Assembly (NCBI GenBank): GCA_050249415.1
Contig: JBFWQO010000012.1
Location: 61,219 to 125,218, forward strand
Direction of reading: 5' to 3'
DNA: 64,000 bases
Source of the DNA: CADEFQ01 sp050249415
Lineage (GTDB): Bacteria > Pseudomonadota > Gammaproteobacteria > Steroidobacterales > Steroidobacteraceae
The position numbers and the translations under genes were made by a program. This document shows, piece by piece, positions 44,724 through 52,820 of the stretch (position 1 is the stretch's first letter; the number at the start of each line of letters is the position of its first letter). The notes under the pieces were generated by a model. The model worked only from the letters and a program-made list of their open reading frames with translations. It ran no database searches and had not been told where the DNA came from.

Positions 44724-45605
44724 ATGAAGTACCGGCATGCCTTTCACGCCGGCAACTTCGCGGACGTGCACAAGCACGTGGCGCTGCTGGCGCTGCTGCG
44801 CGCGCTGCAGCGCAAGGAGAAGGGGTTTTTCTTCCTCGACACGCACGCGGGCCGCGGGCACTACGCACTCGGCAGCGGCGATGCGCGCACGAGCGGCGAG
44901 GCACGGCAGGGCGCCGTCGCCGTGCTCGCGGCGCTGCGCGCGGCGCGACTGCGAGGCACCACGACGGATGACATGCCCGAGCTCGTCGACTACGCCGGCG
45001 TCGTCGACGCGTGGCGGCGCCGCGCCGATGCGCGCCACGATTATCCGGGCTCGGCGGTGCTCGCCGCCGAGGTGCTCCGCCGCGAGGACCGCGGCGTCGC
45101 CGTCGAGATCCAGCCCAGCGAGTTCGCAGCCCTGCGCAAGGCGCTCGGGCGCGATGGGCGCGTGACCGCCGAGCACGGCGACGGCTGGCAGCGCTTGCGC
45201 GCCCTGCTGCCGCCGGCGGAGCGGCGGGGTCTCCTGCTCATCGACCCGCCGTACGAGGACACGAAGGGCGACTTCCGGGCCGCGGCGCAGGCCGTGAACG
45301 ATGCGCTCTCGCGCTTCGAAACAGGCGTGGTCGCGGTGTGGTACCCGGTGAAGGCCGCGCGCGACACCGACCTCTGGCTCGCCGCGCTCGCGCGCGGCCT
45401 CGCTCGCCCGGCGATCGCGGCGGAGCTGTGGATCCACCCGCCAGACTCACGCGCCGGGCTGAACGGCTCGGGGCTCCTGGTCGTCAATCCGCCGTTCCAC
45501 TATGCAGACCGCTGCGAGGCGTGGCAGCCGGCGCTGCTGCACGCGCTCGCCGCCGAATCCCCGGGCGGCACACGCGTCGTCTCGCTCGCCGGCGAAAATC
45601 GGTAA
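44724..45605 (+). CDS. rlmJ: 23S rRNA (adenine-2030-N6)-methyltransferase
   Basis: 293 residues. Family marks: MKYRHAFHAGNFADVHKHV at the start, FFFLDTHAGRGHY, the SAM-binding region, the catalytic LLLIDPPYED (DPPY) and a C-terminal IHPPDSRAGLNGSGLLVVNP followed by PF. These match RlmJ, which methylates A2030 of 23S rRNA. Nine bases separate it from topA; it probably shares the transcript. Confidence 0.95.
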   Translation: MKYRHAFHAGNFADVHKHVALLALLRALQRKEKGFFFLDTHAGRGHYALGSGDARTSGEARQGAVAVLAALRAARLRGTTTDDMPELVDYAGVVDAWRRRADARHDYPGSAVLAAEVLRREDRGVAVEIQPSEFAALRKALGRDGRVTAEHGDGWQRLRALLPPAERRGLLLIDPPYEDTKGDFRAAAQAVNDALSRFETGVVAVWYPVKAARDTDLWLAALARGLARPAIAAELWIHPPDSRAGLNGSGLLVVNPPFHYADRCEAWQPALLHALAAESPGGTRVVSLAGENR

Positions 45606-45615
45606 GCTCCCGCCC

Positions 45616-46467
45616 ATGACGATCGAGTCCCGGGACGATATCGATCAGTACGGGGTCGTCGGCCATCCGGTCGCGCACAGCCGCTCGCCGTTCATCCACG
45701 GCCTCTTCGCACGCCAGACGGGCGAGCGCATGACCTATCGCGTCTACGACGTGCAGCCCGACGATTTCGTCACGACGATCACCGGTTTCTTCGCCGGTGG
45801 CGGCCGCGGCCTGAACGTCACGATCCCCCACAAGCCCGCGGCGGCGGCATTCGCACACACGCTGACACCGCGCGCGGCGATCGCCCGTGCCGTCAACACG
45901 CTCGCGGTGCAGTCCGACGGGTCGATACTCGGCGACAACACCGATGGCGCCGGACTCGTGCGCGACCTCACGGACAACCTCGGCATCGCCGTCGCGGACC
46001 GGCGCGTGCTGATCCTCGGCGCGGGGGGCGCGACACGCGGCATCGTCGCACCGCTCCTCGAGCTCGGGCCGGCTGCGCTCGCGATTGCCAACCGCACGGC
46101 CGATCGCGCGCGCGTCGTCGCCGCGAGCTTCGCCGATATCGGCGCGGTGACCGGCTGCGGTTTCGACGGCATCGAGGCCCACCCCTGGGATCTCGTGCTG
46201 AACGCCACCGCGGCGAGCCTCGGCGGCGGCCGCCCGGACATCTCCCCGGCCGTGATCGGCAAGGGCACGATCTGCTACGACCTCGCCTACGGCGCGGAAC
46301 CCACGTCGTTTCTCTCGTGGGCACTCGCCGAGGGCGCGGCCGGGGCGCATCTCGGCTGGGGCATGCTGGTCGAGCAGGCGGCCGAGTCGTTCTATCTCTG
46401 GCGCGGCCTGCGCCCCGACACGCGGGCGGTGATCGACGTGCTCAAGGACTGGCGCACGCCGTCGTAG
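45616..46467 (+). CDS. aroE: Shikimate dehydrogenase
   Basis: 283 residues. Seen: YGVVGHPVAHSRSPFIHGLF (shikimate-binding Ser pair), NVTIPHKPAA with catalytic Lys, NTLAVQSDGSILGDNTDGAG with catalytic Asp, NADP-binding LILGAGGATRGIVAPL followed by ANRTADRA, NATAASL and the C-terminal GWGMLVEQAAESFYLWRGL. It reduces 3-dehydroshikimate to shikimate in aromatic amino-acid synthesis. The 3' end overlaps the converging LigD-type gene by 76 bases. Confidence 0.96.
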   Translation: MTIESRDDIDQYGVVGHPVAHSRSPFIHGLFARQTGERMTYRVYDVQPDDFVTTITGFFAGGGRGLNVTIPHKPAAAAFAHTLTPRAAIARAVNTLAVQSDGSILGDNTDGAGLVRDLTDNLGIAVADRRVLILGAGGATRGIVAPLLELGPAALAIANRTADRARVVAASFADIGAVTGCGFDGIEAHPWDLVLNATAASLGGGRPDISPAVIGKGTICYDLAYGAEPTSFLSWALAEGAAGAHLGWGMLVEQAAESFYLWRGLRPDTRAVIDVLKDWRTPS

Positions 46468-47255
46468 CCCGACCACCGGCGTGCCCGCTCGCGTGCCGCC
46501 GCCGCATCGAGGGTGCGCAGCGTATACCGGGGTCGTGCATCCGCCATTTCAACTTCGTGCCACGACAGCGGCACCGCGACCGGCACGCCGGGGCGCCAGC
46601 GCGGGCTGAACGCCGCCACCGCCGAGGCGCCCCGCCCATTGCGCAGGTAATCGATGAACACCTTGCCCTGGCGCGCCGCCGCTCCGGTGCGCGCGGTGTA
46701 GTCGTCCGGCGCGGTACGCGCGAAATGCTGCGAGACCGCCCGCGAGAACCCGAGCGCGCGCTCCCAGCGCGGCCGCGGCGCCGCGAGGGGCACGACCACG
46801 TGGAGCCCGTTGCCCCCGGTCGATTTCGCGAACGAGACGAGCCCGAGGCTCGCGAGGAAATCGCGCACCGCGCAGGCCGCATCGCGCAGCCGGCCCCACG
46901 GCAGGCCGGTGCCCGGATCCAGGTCGAAGGTGAGGCGGTCCGCGCATGCCACGAACGCGCGCCTCGTGCCGGCGGTGTGCAATTCGACGACGCCGAGCTG
47001 CGCGAGCGCCTGCAGGTCCGCACGCGAATCGCAGGCGGTGACACCGCGCGCGCCGGGCAGATGCCGCTGGAAGAATGGCGCCCGATCGCCGGCGATCCGC
47101 AGCACCGACAGCGGCCGGTCGGCGAGTTGCGGCAGGAGCGATTCCGCGACCGCATCGAACCACGCGGCGAGCTCGGCTTTCGTGACGCCGTCGCCGGGGT
47201 ACAGCACGCGTTCGGGATGCGTCAGCGGCATCGGACGGGCAGCGCCCCCTCTCAC
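46392..47255 (-). CDS. Stand-alone LigD-type primase/polymerase domain
   Basis: About 287 residues, matching only the polymerase domain of LigD. Seen: LTHPERVLYPGDGVTKAELA, the catalytic acidic pair in LTFDLDPGTGLPWG, STGGNGLHVVVPLAAPRPR, ARQGKVFIDYLRNGRGASAV and FSPRWRPGVPVAVPLSW. No ligase or nuclease domain and no Ku gene is in this window. GTG 47255 overlaps the stop of glutathione reductase (GTGA); ATG 47231 is an alternative. The last 25 or so residues are antisense to aroE and unlike the family, suggesting the stop was gained late. Such proteins add nucleotides in end joining or gap repair; the activity here is inferred. Confidence 0.85.
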   Translation of the reverse strand: MRGGAARPMPLTHPERVLYPGDGVTKAELAAWFDAVAESLLPQLADRPLSVLRIAGDRAPFFQRHLPGARGVTACDSRADLQALAQLGVVELHTAGTRRAFVACADRLTFDLDPGTGLPWGRLRDAACAVRDFLASLGLVSFAKSTGGNGLHVVVPLAAPRPRWERALGFSRAVSQHFARTAPDDYTARTGAAARQGKVFIDYLRNGRGASAVAAFSPRWRPGVPVAVPLSWHEVEMADARPRYTLRTLDAAAARERARRWSGYDGVRQSLSTSITARVSGRRPRQR

Positions 47256-48601
47256 CTCATCGTGACGAATTCCTCGGCGCTCGTCGGGTGGATCGCGACG
47301 GTGTCGTCGAAATCGCGCTTGCGCGCGCCCATTTTCACCGCGACGGCAAAGCCCTGCAGCATCTCGTCGGCGCCCTCGCCGATCACGTGCAGGCCGACGA
47401 TGCGCTCTTCCGGTCCCGCGACCACCAGCTTCATTTCGGCGCGCGGCTTGCGGGTCGTCAGCGCGTGGTACATCGGCACGAAGCCGGAGCTGTAGGTGCG
47501 CACGGCCGCATCGCCGTGGCGCGTGCGCGCCTCGGCCTCGGTGAGCCCGACGGTGCCGATCGGCGGATGGGTGAAGATCACGGTCGGTACGTTCTCGTAG
47601 TCGAGATGGCGCCCCGCCATGCCGCCGTAGAGGCGGTCCGACAGGCGCCGCCCGGCCGCGATCGCCACCGGCGTCAACGGCAGCCGGCCGGTCACATCGC
47701 CGATCGCGAACACATGCGCGGCGCTCGTCTGCTGCAGGGCATCGACCTTCACGAACCCCGCGTCGTCGAGTTCGACCCCCGCGTGCGCGAGCCCGAGATC
47801 GCCGACGACCGGCTCACGGCCGGCGGCCCACAGCATGCAGTCGACGGGCGGCAGCACGCGGCCGTCCTCGAGCGTGAGCTCGAGCGCATCGCCCTTCGGC
47901 GCGAGCGCCGCGGCGCGCGCGCCAGTGAGGATTTCGATGCCCGATTCGCGCAGCGCACGCATCGCTCCCTCGCCGAGCATCGCATCGAACGAACGCAACA
48001 CGCGCTCGTAGCGGATCGCGAGCGTGACCCGCGAACCGAGCCCCGCGAGGATGCCCGCGAGCTCGACCGCGACATAACCGCTGCCCGCGACCAGCGTGCG
48101 CGCGGGCACGGCCGCGAGGTCGAAGAAGCCGTCGGAATCGATGCACCGCTCGCCCCCCGGGAATTGCGCGCGCTGCGGCCGCCCGCCGGTGGCGATCACG
48201 ATGCGCCCGGCCCGCAACGTGCGCTCGCCGATCGCGAGTTCGTGCGCGCCGGTGAACCGCGCCCGGCCGCGGACCAGCGCGACGCCGCGCTTGTCGAGGT
48301 TGCCCGCGTAGATCTCGTTCAGTCGCGCGACATAGGCATCGCGCTTCGCCTTGAGCGTGCCGAAATCGAGCCCGCGCGCCTCGAGCGCGAAGCCATAGTC
48401 GGCGGCGTCCGCGAGACCCGCGGCGAGCTCCGCCGCATTCCACATCACCTTCTTCGGCACGCAGCCGACATTGACGCAGGTGCCGCCGAGGCGGCCGGAT
48501 TCGATCACGACCGCGCGCGCGCCATGCTCCGCCGCGCGCTGCGCGCAAGCGAGCCCGCCGCTGCCGCCGCCGATGACGGCGAGGTCGTAGTTTTCAGGCA
48601 T
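47252..48601 (-). CDS. gor: Glutathione-disulphide reductase
   Basis: 449 residues, a class I pyridine nucleotide-disulphide oxidoreductase. FAD-binding VIGGGSGGLACAQRAAEHGA; redox pair Cys42/Cys47 in GGTCVNVGCVPKK; NADP-binding region AGSGYVAVELAGILAGLGS followed by Arg residues; FAIGDVTGRLPLTPVA; and the C-terminal catalytic His in AIHPTSAEEFVT. The AGSGYVAVELAGIL form matches glutathione reductase rather than lipoamide dehydrogenase. It keeps glutathione reduced with NADPH. The start is only 31 bases from divergent prlC, and overlaps ligD-type gene at its 3' end. Confidence 0.94.
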   Translation of the reverse strand: MPENYDLAVIGGGSGGLACAQRAAEHGARAVVIESGRLGGTCVNVGCVPKKVMWNAAELAAGLADAADYGFALEARGLDFGTLKAKRDAYVARLNEIYAGNLDKRGVALVRGRARFTGAHELAIGERTLRAGRIVIATGGRPQRAQFPGGERCIDSDGFFDLAAVPARTLVAGSGYVAVELAGILAGLGSRVTLAIRYERVLRSFDAMLGEGAMRALRESGIEILTGARAAALAPKGDALELTLEDGRVLPPVDCMLWAAGREPVVGDLGLAHAGVELDDAGFVKVDALQQTSAAHVFAIGDVTGRLPLTPVAIAAGRRLSDRLYGGMAGRHLDYENVPTVIFTHPPIGTVGLTEAEARTRHGDAAVRTYSSGFVPMYHALTTRKPRAEMKLVVAGPEERIVGLHVIGEGADEMLQGFAVAVKMGARKRDFDDTVAIHPTSAEEFVTMR

Positions 48602-48605
48602 TTCG

Positions 48606-48627
48606 CATTGTACACACGGCTACAATG
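48606..48627. promoter_or_regulatory. Perfect inverted repeat between gor and prlC, overlapping -10-like boxes
   Basis: CATTGTA (48606-48612) and TACAATG (48621-48627) are exact inverted copies separated by 8 bases, filling most of the 31-base divergent gap. Each arm supplies a TACAAT box, one per strand, ending 5-6 bases before the respective ATG. It could be two leaderless promoters or an operator shared by both genes. No clear -35 boxes are visible. Confidence 0.5.
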
Positions 48628-48632
48628 AGGGC

Positions 48633-50648
48633 ATGACGAACCCGCTGCTGTCGGACGACCTGCTGCCGCATTTCGACGCCATTCGCCCCGAACATGTCGA
48701 GCCTGCGATCCGTTCCCTGCTCGAGACGAACCGGTCACGGATCGCCGCGCTCGAGGCCGCGGCTCCGCCGACCTTCGCGGCTGTCGTCGAGCCGCTCGAA
48801 GAGCTCGGCCATCGCCTGAACCGCACATGGTCGCCCGTGAGCCACCTCAACGCGGTGATGAATTCGACGTCGCTCCGCGAAGCCTTCAACGCGTGCCTGC
48901 CGCTCGTCACCGACTACCAGACCGACCTCGCGCAGAGCGGGGCGCTCTATCGCGCGTACACCGCGGTGGACGAGCACGAGGCCGCCACGCTCGACCCGGT
49001 GCAGCGCCGCGTCGTCGAGCAGATGTTGCGCGATTTTCGCCTCGCGGGGGTCGCGCTGGAACCGGCGAAGAAGGCACGCTTCAAGGCGGTGATGCTCGAG
49101 CTCGCCACGCTGCAGGCGAAGTTCGAGGAGAACGTGCTCGATGCGACCAACGCGTGGAGCCGCCCCGTCACCGACCCGGCCGAACTGGCAGGCCTCAACG
49201 AAACGATCGTCGAGCAGGCGCGCGAACGCGCGCACGAGGCTCGCCGGGAAGGCTGGGTGCTCACGCTCGACCAGCCGACCTATGTCGCGGTGATCACCGA
49301 CGCCGAGTCGCAGGCGCTACGCCGCGACTTCTACGAGGCCTGGACCACCCGGGCATCGGACCAGGGGCCGCTCGCCGGGCGCTGGGACAACACGCAGGCC
49401 ATGGAAGACATCCTGCGGCTGCGGCACGAAGCGGCGAGCCTGCTCGGCTTCGGCAACTTCGCCGACTACGCGCTCGCCACGCGCATGGCGAAGAGCGTGC
49501 CGGAGGTGATCGAATTCCTGCAGAGCCTGGCGCGCGCCGCGCGCCCGGCGGCGCAGCGCGAATTCGCCGAGCTCGAGGCCTTCGCGGGCGGCAGTCTCGA
49601 ACCGTGGGACGTGGCGTTCTGGGCCGAACGCCTGCAACGCAGCCGCTTCTCGGTATCCCAGGAAGACCTGCGGCCGTACTTCCCGCTGCCGCGCGTGCTG
49701 GCCGGCCTCTTCGGGGTCGCCGAGCGCCTGTTCGGCATCCGGATCGTCGAGCGCAGCGGGGTCGAGGTGTGGCACCGCGACGTGCGCTACTTCGTGATCG
49801 AATCGCGCGGCGCCGCGCTGGGCAGCTTCTTCCTCGACCCCTACGCCCGCGCCCACAAGCGCAGCGGCGCCTGGATGGACGACTGCGTCGGGCGCAAGGC
49901 GATCCCGAGCGGCTCGACCAACCCGGTGGCCTACCTCGTCTGCAACTTCCTGCCGCCCACCGGCGCGCAGCCGGCGCTGCTCACGCACGACGATGTCGTG
50001 ACCCTGTTCCACGAATTCGGCCACGGGCTGCACCACATGCTCACCCGTGTCGCGTATCCGAGCCTCGCCGGCATCAACGGCGTCGCGTGGGACGCGGTGG
50101 AGCTGCCGAGCCAGTTCTTCGAGAACTATGCGTGGCACGAAGGCGTGCTCGGCGAGATCTCGGCGCATTACTCCACCGGCGCGCCGCTGCCCGCGGAGAA
50201 GCAGCGCCAGCTGATGGCGACGCGCAGTTTCCACGCGGGCCTCGCGACGATGCGCCAGCTCGAGTTCGCGCTGTTCGATTTCCTGCTGCACTCGCGCTAT
50301 GCACCCGGGCGCGGCGGGCGCGTGCTCGAGACGCTCGCCGAAGTGCGGCGGGAAGTCAGCGTGATACCGGCGCCCGCGTGGAACCGCTTCCCGCACAGCT
50401 TCGGCCACGTGTTCGCCGGCGGCTACGCGGCGGGCTACTACAGCTACAAGTGGGCCGAAGTGCTCGCCGCCGACGCGTTCTCGGCCTTCGAGGAGGCGGG
50501 CATCTTCAACCGCGCGACGGCCGACCGTTTCCTCGACTCGATCCTCTCGCGGGGCGGCAGCCGCGATCCGCTCGAGGCGTTCGTCGAGTTTCGCGGCAGG
50601 AAACCCGACATCCGGCCGTTGCTGCGCCAGCACGGCATCGCCGCCTGA
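48633..50648 (+). CDS. prlC: Oligopeptidase A (M3 family)
   Basis: 671 residues, a cytoplasmic zinc metallopeptidase. Zinc site HEFGHGLHHMLTR (near 459) with the third ligand Glu downstream (LPSQFFENYAWHEGVLGEIS). Other marks: NPLLSDDLLPHFDAIRPEHV, FYEAWTTRASD, LGFGNFADYAL, GSFFLDPYARAHKRSGAWMD and YAAGYYSYKWAEVLAADAFS. It degrades oligopeptides, including cleaved signal peptides. The stop overlaps xthA by one base (TGATG). Confidence 0.95.
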   Translation: MTNPLLSDDLLPHFDAIRPEHVEPAIRSLLETNRSRIAALEAAAPPTFAAVVEPLEELGHRLNRTWSPVSHLNAVMNSTSLREAFNACLPLVTDYQTDLAQSGALYRAYTAVDEHEAATLDPVQRRVVEQMLRDFRLAGVALEPAKKARFKAVMLELATLQAKFEENVLDATNAWSRPVTDPAELAGLNETIVEQARERAHEARREGWVLTLDQPTYVAVITDAESQALRRDFYEAWTTRASDQGPLAGRWDNTQAMEDILRLRHEAASLLGFGNFADYALATRMAKSVPEVIEFLQSLARAARPAAQREFAELEAFAGGSLEPWDVAFWAERLQRSRFSVSQEDLRPYFPLPRVLAGLFGVAERLFGIRIVERSGVEVWHRDVRYFVIESRGAALGSFFLDPYARAHKRSGAWMDDCVGRKAIPSGSTNPVAYLVCNFLPPTGAQPALLTHDDVVTLFHEFGHGLHHMLTRVAYPSLAGINGVAWDAVELPSQFFENYAWHEGVLGEISAHYSTGAPLPAEKQRQLMATRSFHAGLATMRQLEFALFDFLLHSRYAPGRGGRVLETLAEVRREVSVIPAPAWNRFPHSFGHVFAGGYAAGYYSYKWAEVLAADAFSAFEEAGIFNRATADRFLDSILSRGGSRDPLEAFVEFRGRKPDIRPLLRQHGIAA

Positions 50649-51418
50649 TGCGCACGATCGCCACCTGGAACGTGAATTCGCTGCGCGTGCGCCTGCCGCA
50701 GCTGAGCGAGTGGCTCGCGAGCCGGCCGGTGCACACGCTCGCGCTGCAGGAGACCAAGCTCGAGGACCACGCCTTCCCGCGCGCGGAGATCGAGGCGCTC
50801 GGCTACCAGGTCGCCTGCAGCGGCCAGCGGACCTACAACGGGGTCGCGATCCTCGCGCGCGCGCCGTTGCACGACATCGCCACCGGCATCGCGGGCTTCG
50901 AGGATCCGCAGCGCCGCGTGCTCGCCGCGACCATCGACGGCGTGCGCGTCGTGAACCTCTATGTGCCGAATGGCCAGGCGGTCGGCTCCGACAAGTACGC
51001 CTACAAGTTGCGCTGGCTCGAGGCGCTGCGCGGCTGGCTCGCGCAGGAACTCGCGCGGCATCCGCGTCTCGTCGTGCTCGGCGACTTCAACATCGCGCCC
51101 GAGGACCGGGACGTGCACGACCCGGCCAGGTGGGAAGGCTCGGTGCACGTGAGCGGGCCGGAGCGAGCGGCGCTCGCCGCGCTCACGGCACTCGGGCTTA
51201 AAGACAGCTTCCGCCTGTTCGAGCAACCGAAAGATGCCTTCAGCTGGTGGGATTACCGCCAGGGTGCCTTTCGCCGCAATCACGGGCTGCGCATCGACCT
51301 GCTGCTCGTCTCGGCGGCGCTCGCTGCCCGCTGCCGGGAGTCCACGATCGACCGTGAGCCACGCCGCGCCGAGCGGCCGTCGGACCATGCGCCGGCCTAC
51401 GCGAGCTTTGACATATAG
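50648..51418 (+). CDS. xthA: Exodeoxyribonuclease III
   Basis: 256 residues, EEP-fold nuclease. TWNVNSLRVRLPQLSEWL, catalytic LALQETKLED, YNGVAILAR, NLYVPNGQAVGSDKYAYKL, VLGDFNIAPEDRDVHDP, FSWWDYRQGAFRRNHGLRID and the terminal PSDHAPAYASF (His in SDHAP). It acts as AP endonuclease and 3' exonuclease in base-excision repair. The ATG shares a base with the prlC stop, so translation is coupled. Confidence 0.95.
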   Translation: MRTIATWNVNSLRVRLPQLSEWLASRPVHTLALQETKLEDHAFPRAEIEALGYQVACSGQRTYNGVAILARAPLHDIATGIAGFEDPQRRVLAATIDGVRVVNLYVPNGQAVGSDKYAYKLRWLEALRGWLAQELARHPRLVVLGDFNIAPEDRDVHDPARWEGSVHVSGPERAALAALTALGLKDSFRLFEQPKDAFSWWDYRQGAFRRNHGLRIDLLLVSAALAARCRESTIDREPRRAERPSDHAPAYASFDI

Positions 51419-51516
51419 GCAGGCAAACCCCGAGGCGGCGGAAAGTGTGCGGTACGTCGCTGGCGCGGCGATTGTCCGCAGCCTAGACTCGCGCAAGTTG
51501 ACCGTCAGCGCGACCG

Positions 51517-52515
51517 ATGCAGCAAAACCGACGCAGCGACTTCGACGTCACGAACACCGTGCAGGTCAGTTCGCCCGACGCCGTCTGCGAAGCCGTCAAG
51601 AAACTCTTCACCGCCACCTGGCCCGGCGCGCCGTTCGACGCCGTCGTGCACGCGTTCGACCGCCTGGATGAAGTGTTCTCGGGCCGCGATCCCGAATACC
51701 ACGCGCTCGACACCGTCTATCACGACACGCAGCACACGCTCGACATCACGCTCGCGATGGCGCGCCTGTGCGCAGGCTATGAGCGCGCGGCGCCCCCGGG
51801 CCGCGCACTCGGCGCCGAGCGCGCGACCATCGGCCTCATCACCGCGCTCTTCCACGATGTCGGCTACCTGCGGGAACGCAGCGACACGGTGACGCAGAAC
51901 GGCGCCGAGCTCACCGCCACCCACGTCGCGCGGGGCGCGAAGTTCCTCGAGCGGTACCTGCCGAAGGCCGGGTTCGAGAGCTGGGTGCCGATCGCGACCC
52001 AGATCATCCATTTCACCGGCTACGAAGTGCCGCTCGATGCGATCGTCGTGTTCGACGAGCGCGACCGCAAGCTCGGCCACCTGCTCGGCACCGCCGACAT
52101 GATGGCGCAGATGGCCGATCGCTGTTACCTCGAGAAGTGCCGCGACCGCCTGTACCCCGAATTCGTGCTCGGCGGCTACGCGCTGCCGCTGTCGAACCAG
52201 GGCTCGCGGCAGGTGAAGTACGCCTCCGGCCTCGACCTCCTGCGCCAGACGCCGCAGTTCATCGCCGAGACCCGCATGAAGCGGCTCGACGGTGTCTTCG
52301 GATCGGCCTACCGCTGCGTCGACGTGCTGTTCGACGGCAAGAACCCGTACATGGAAGCGATCGACCGCAACCTCGGCTTCCTGAAGCAGGTGCTGCGCAG
52401 CGAAAGCTGGCGCATGCTGCGACGCAATCCCCCCGTGTTCGCCGCCGGCGACGATCCGCTCGCGACGACGCGCGGGCTCGCGATGGGGTATATCCGTAAG
52501 GCGTGGAGCCAGTAG
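51517..52515 (+). CDS. HD-domain phosphohydrolase, PDEase-like
   Basis: 332 residues. The metal-binding pattern is YHDTQHTLDIT (His69, His73) followed by ALFHDVGYL (His113-Asp114), matching the YHNxxHxxDV and HD elements of cyclic-nucleotide phosphodiesterases, with Asp in place of the usual Asn. QNGAELTATHVARGAKFLER, IIHFTGYEVPLD and LGTADMMAQMADRCYLEK continue the helical fold. The substrate is unknown; a nucleotide or cyclic-nucleotide phosphate is likely. It stands alone, with a 98-base gap upstream that shows no clear promoter and a repeat-bearing gap downstream. Confidence 0.82.
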   Translation: MQQNRRSDFDVTNTVQVSSPDAVCEAVKKLFTATWPGAPFDAVVHAFDRLDEVFSGRDPEYHALDTVYHDTQHTLDITLAMARLCAGYERAAPPGRALGAERATIGLITALFHDVGYLRERSDTVTQNGAELTATHVARGAKFLERYLPKAGFESWVPIATQIIHFTGYEVPLDAIVVFDERDRKLGHLLGTADMMAQMADRCYLEKCRDRLYPEFVLGGYALPLSNQGSRQVKYASGLDLLRQTPQFIAETRMKRLDGVFGSAYRCVDVLFDGKNPYMEAIDRNLGFLKQVLRSESWRMLRRNPPVFAAGDDPLATTRGLAMGYIRKAWSQ

Positions 52516-52551
52516 CGTCGCGCTGCGGTGCGCGCAGCGCACCTGCGCGCG

Positions 52552-52820
52552 ACGGCGAGCAGCGAACGGCGATCAGCCAGAACGCGGCCGCTATGCGGTT
52601 TGAGTCGCGTGATGGCACCGAGCGGGGCCGGGTTCGGGTGACCCCACATCGTCGTGCCCCCGGTCCCCGTGCCTTACACGCGCCATCTGGAGATGGAATT
52701 TTCAGGCTGAAAGGCGCAGCTTCGGCCGACCCGGGGGCGATCCTGCAGTCGGCAAGCGCGCCCTGCGCAGCTGACGCTTCTGGCCGTTCGCCGTTCGCTA
52801 CTCGCCGCTCGCCGTTCTCC
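52552..52820. repeat. Repeat-flanked 0.27-kb segment, two inverted copies of the dispersed repeat
   Basis: The left end (52552-52583) carries GGCGATCAGCCAGAA in an array of GGCGAGCAGCGAAC type; the right end (52776-52820) carries the inverted counterpart CTTCTGGCCGTTCGCCG, followed by a GTTCGCTACTCGCCGCTCGC-type array. The arms match over about 13 of 15 core positions. The interior (52584-52775) has no convincing gene; it shows GGGTTCGGGTGACCC-like and CCATCTGGAGATGG near-palindromes. The right end reads into the last codons of the M15 peptidase (RRTASGE). Layout suggests a REP/BIME-like or non-autonomous element; no target-site duplication was found by eye. Confidence 0.5.

Noticed and set aside
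42165..45437. Long minus-strand open frame (1090 codons) opposite topA and rlmJ
   Set aside because: Antisense shadow: the plus strand has complete topA, smg and rlmJ motifs, and the minus-strand product is low-complexity.
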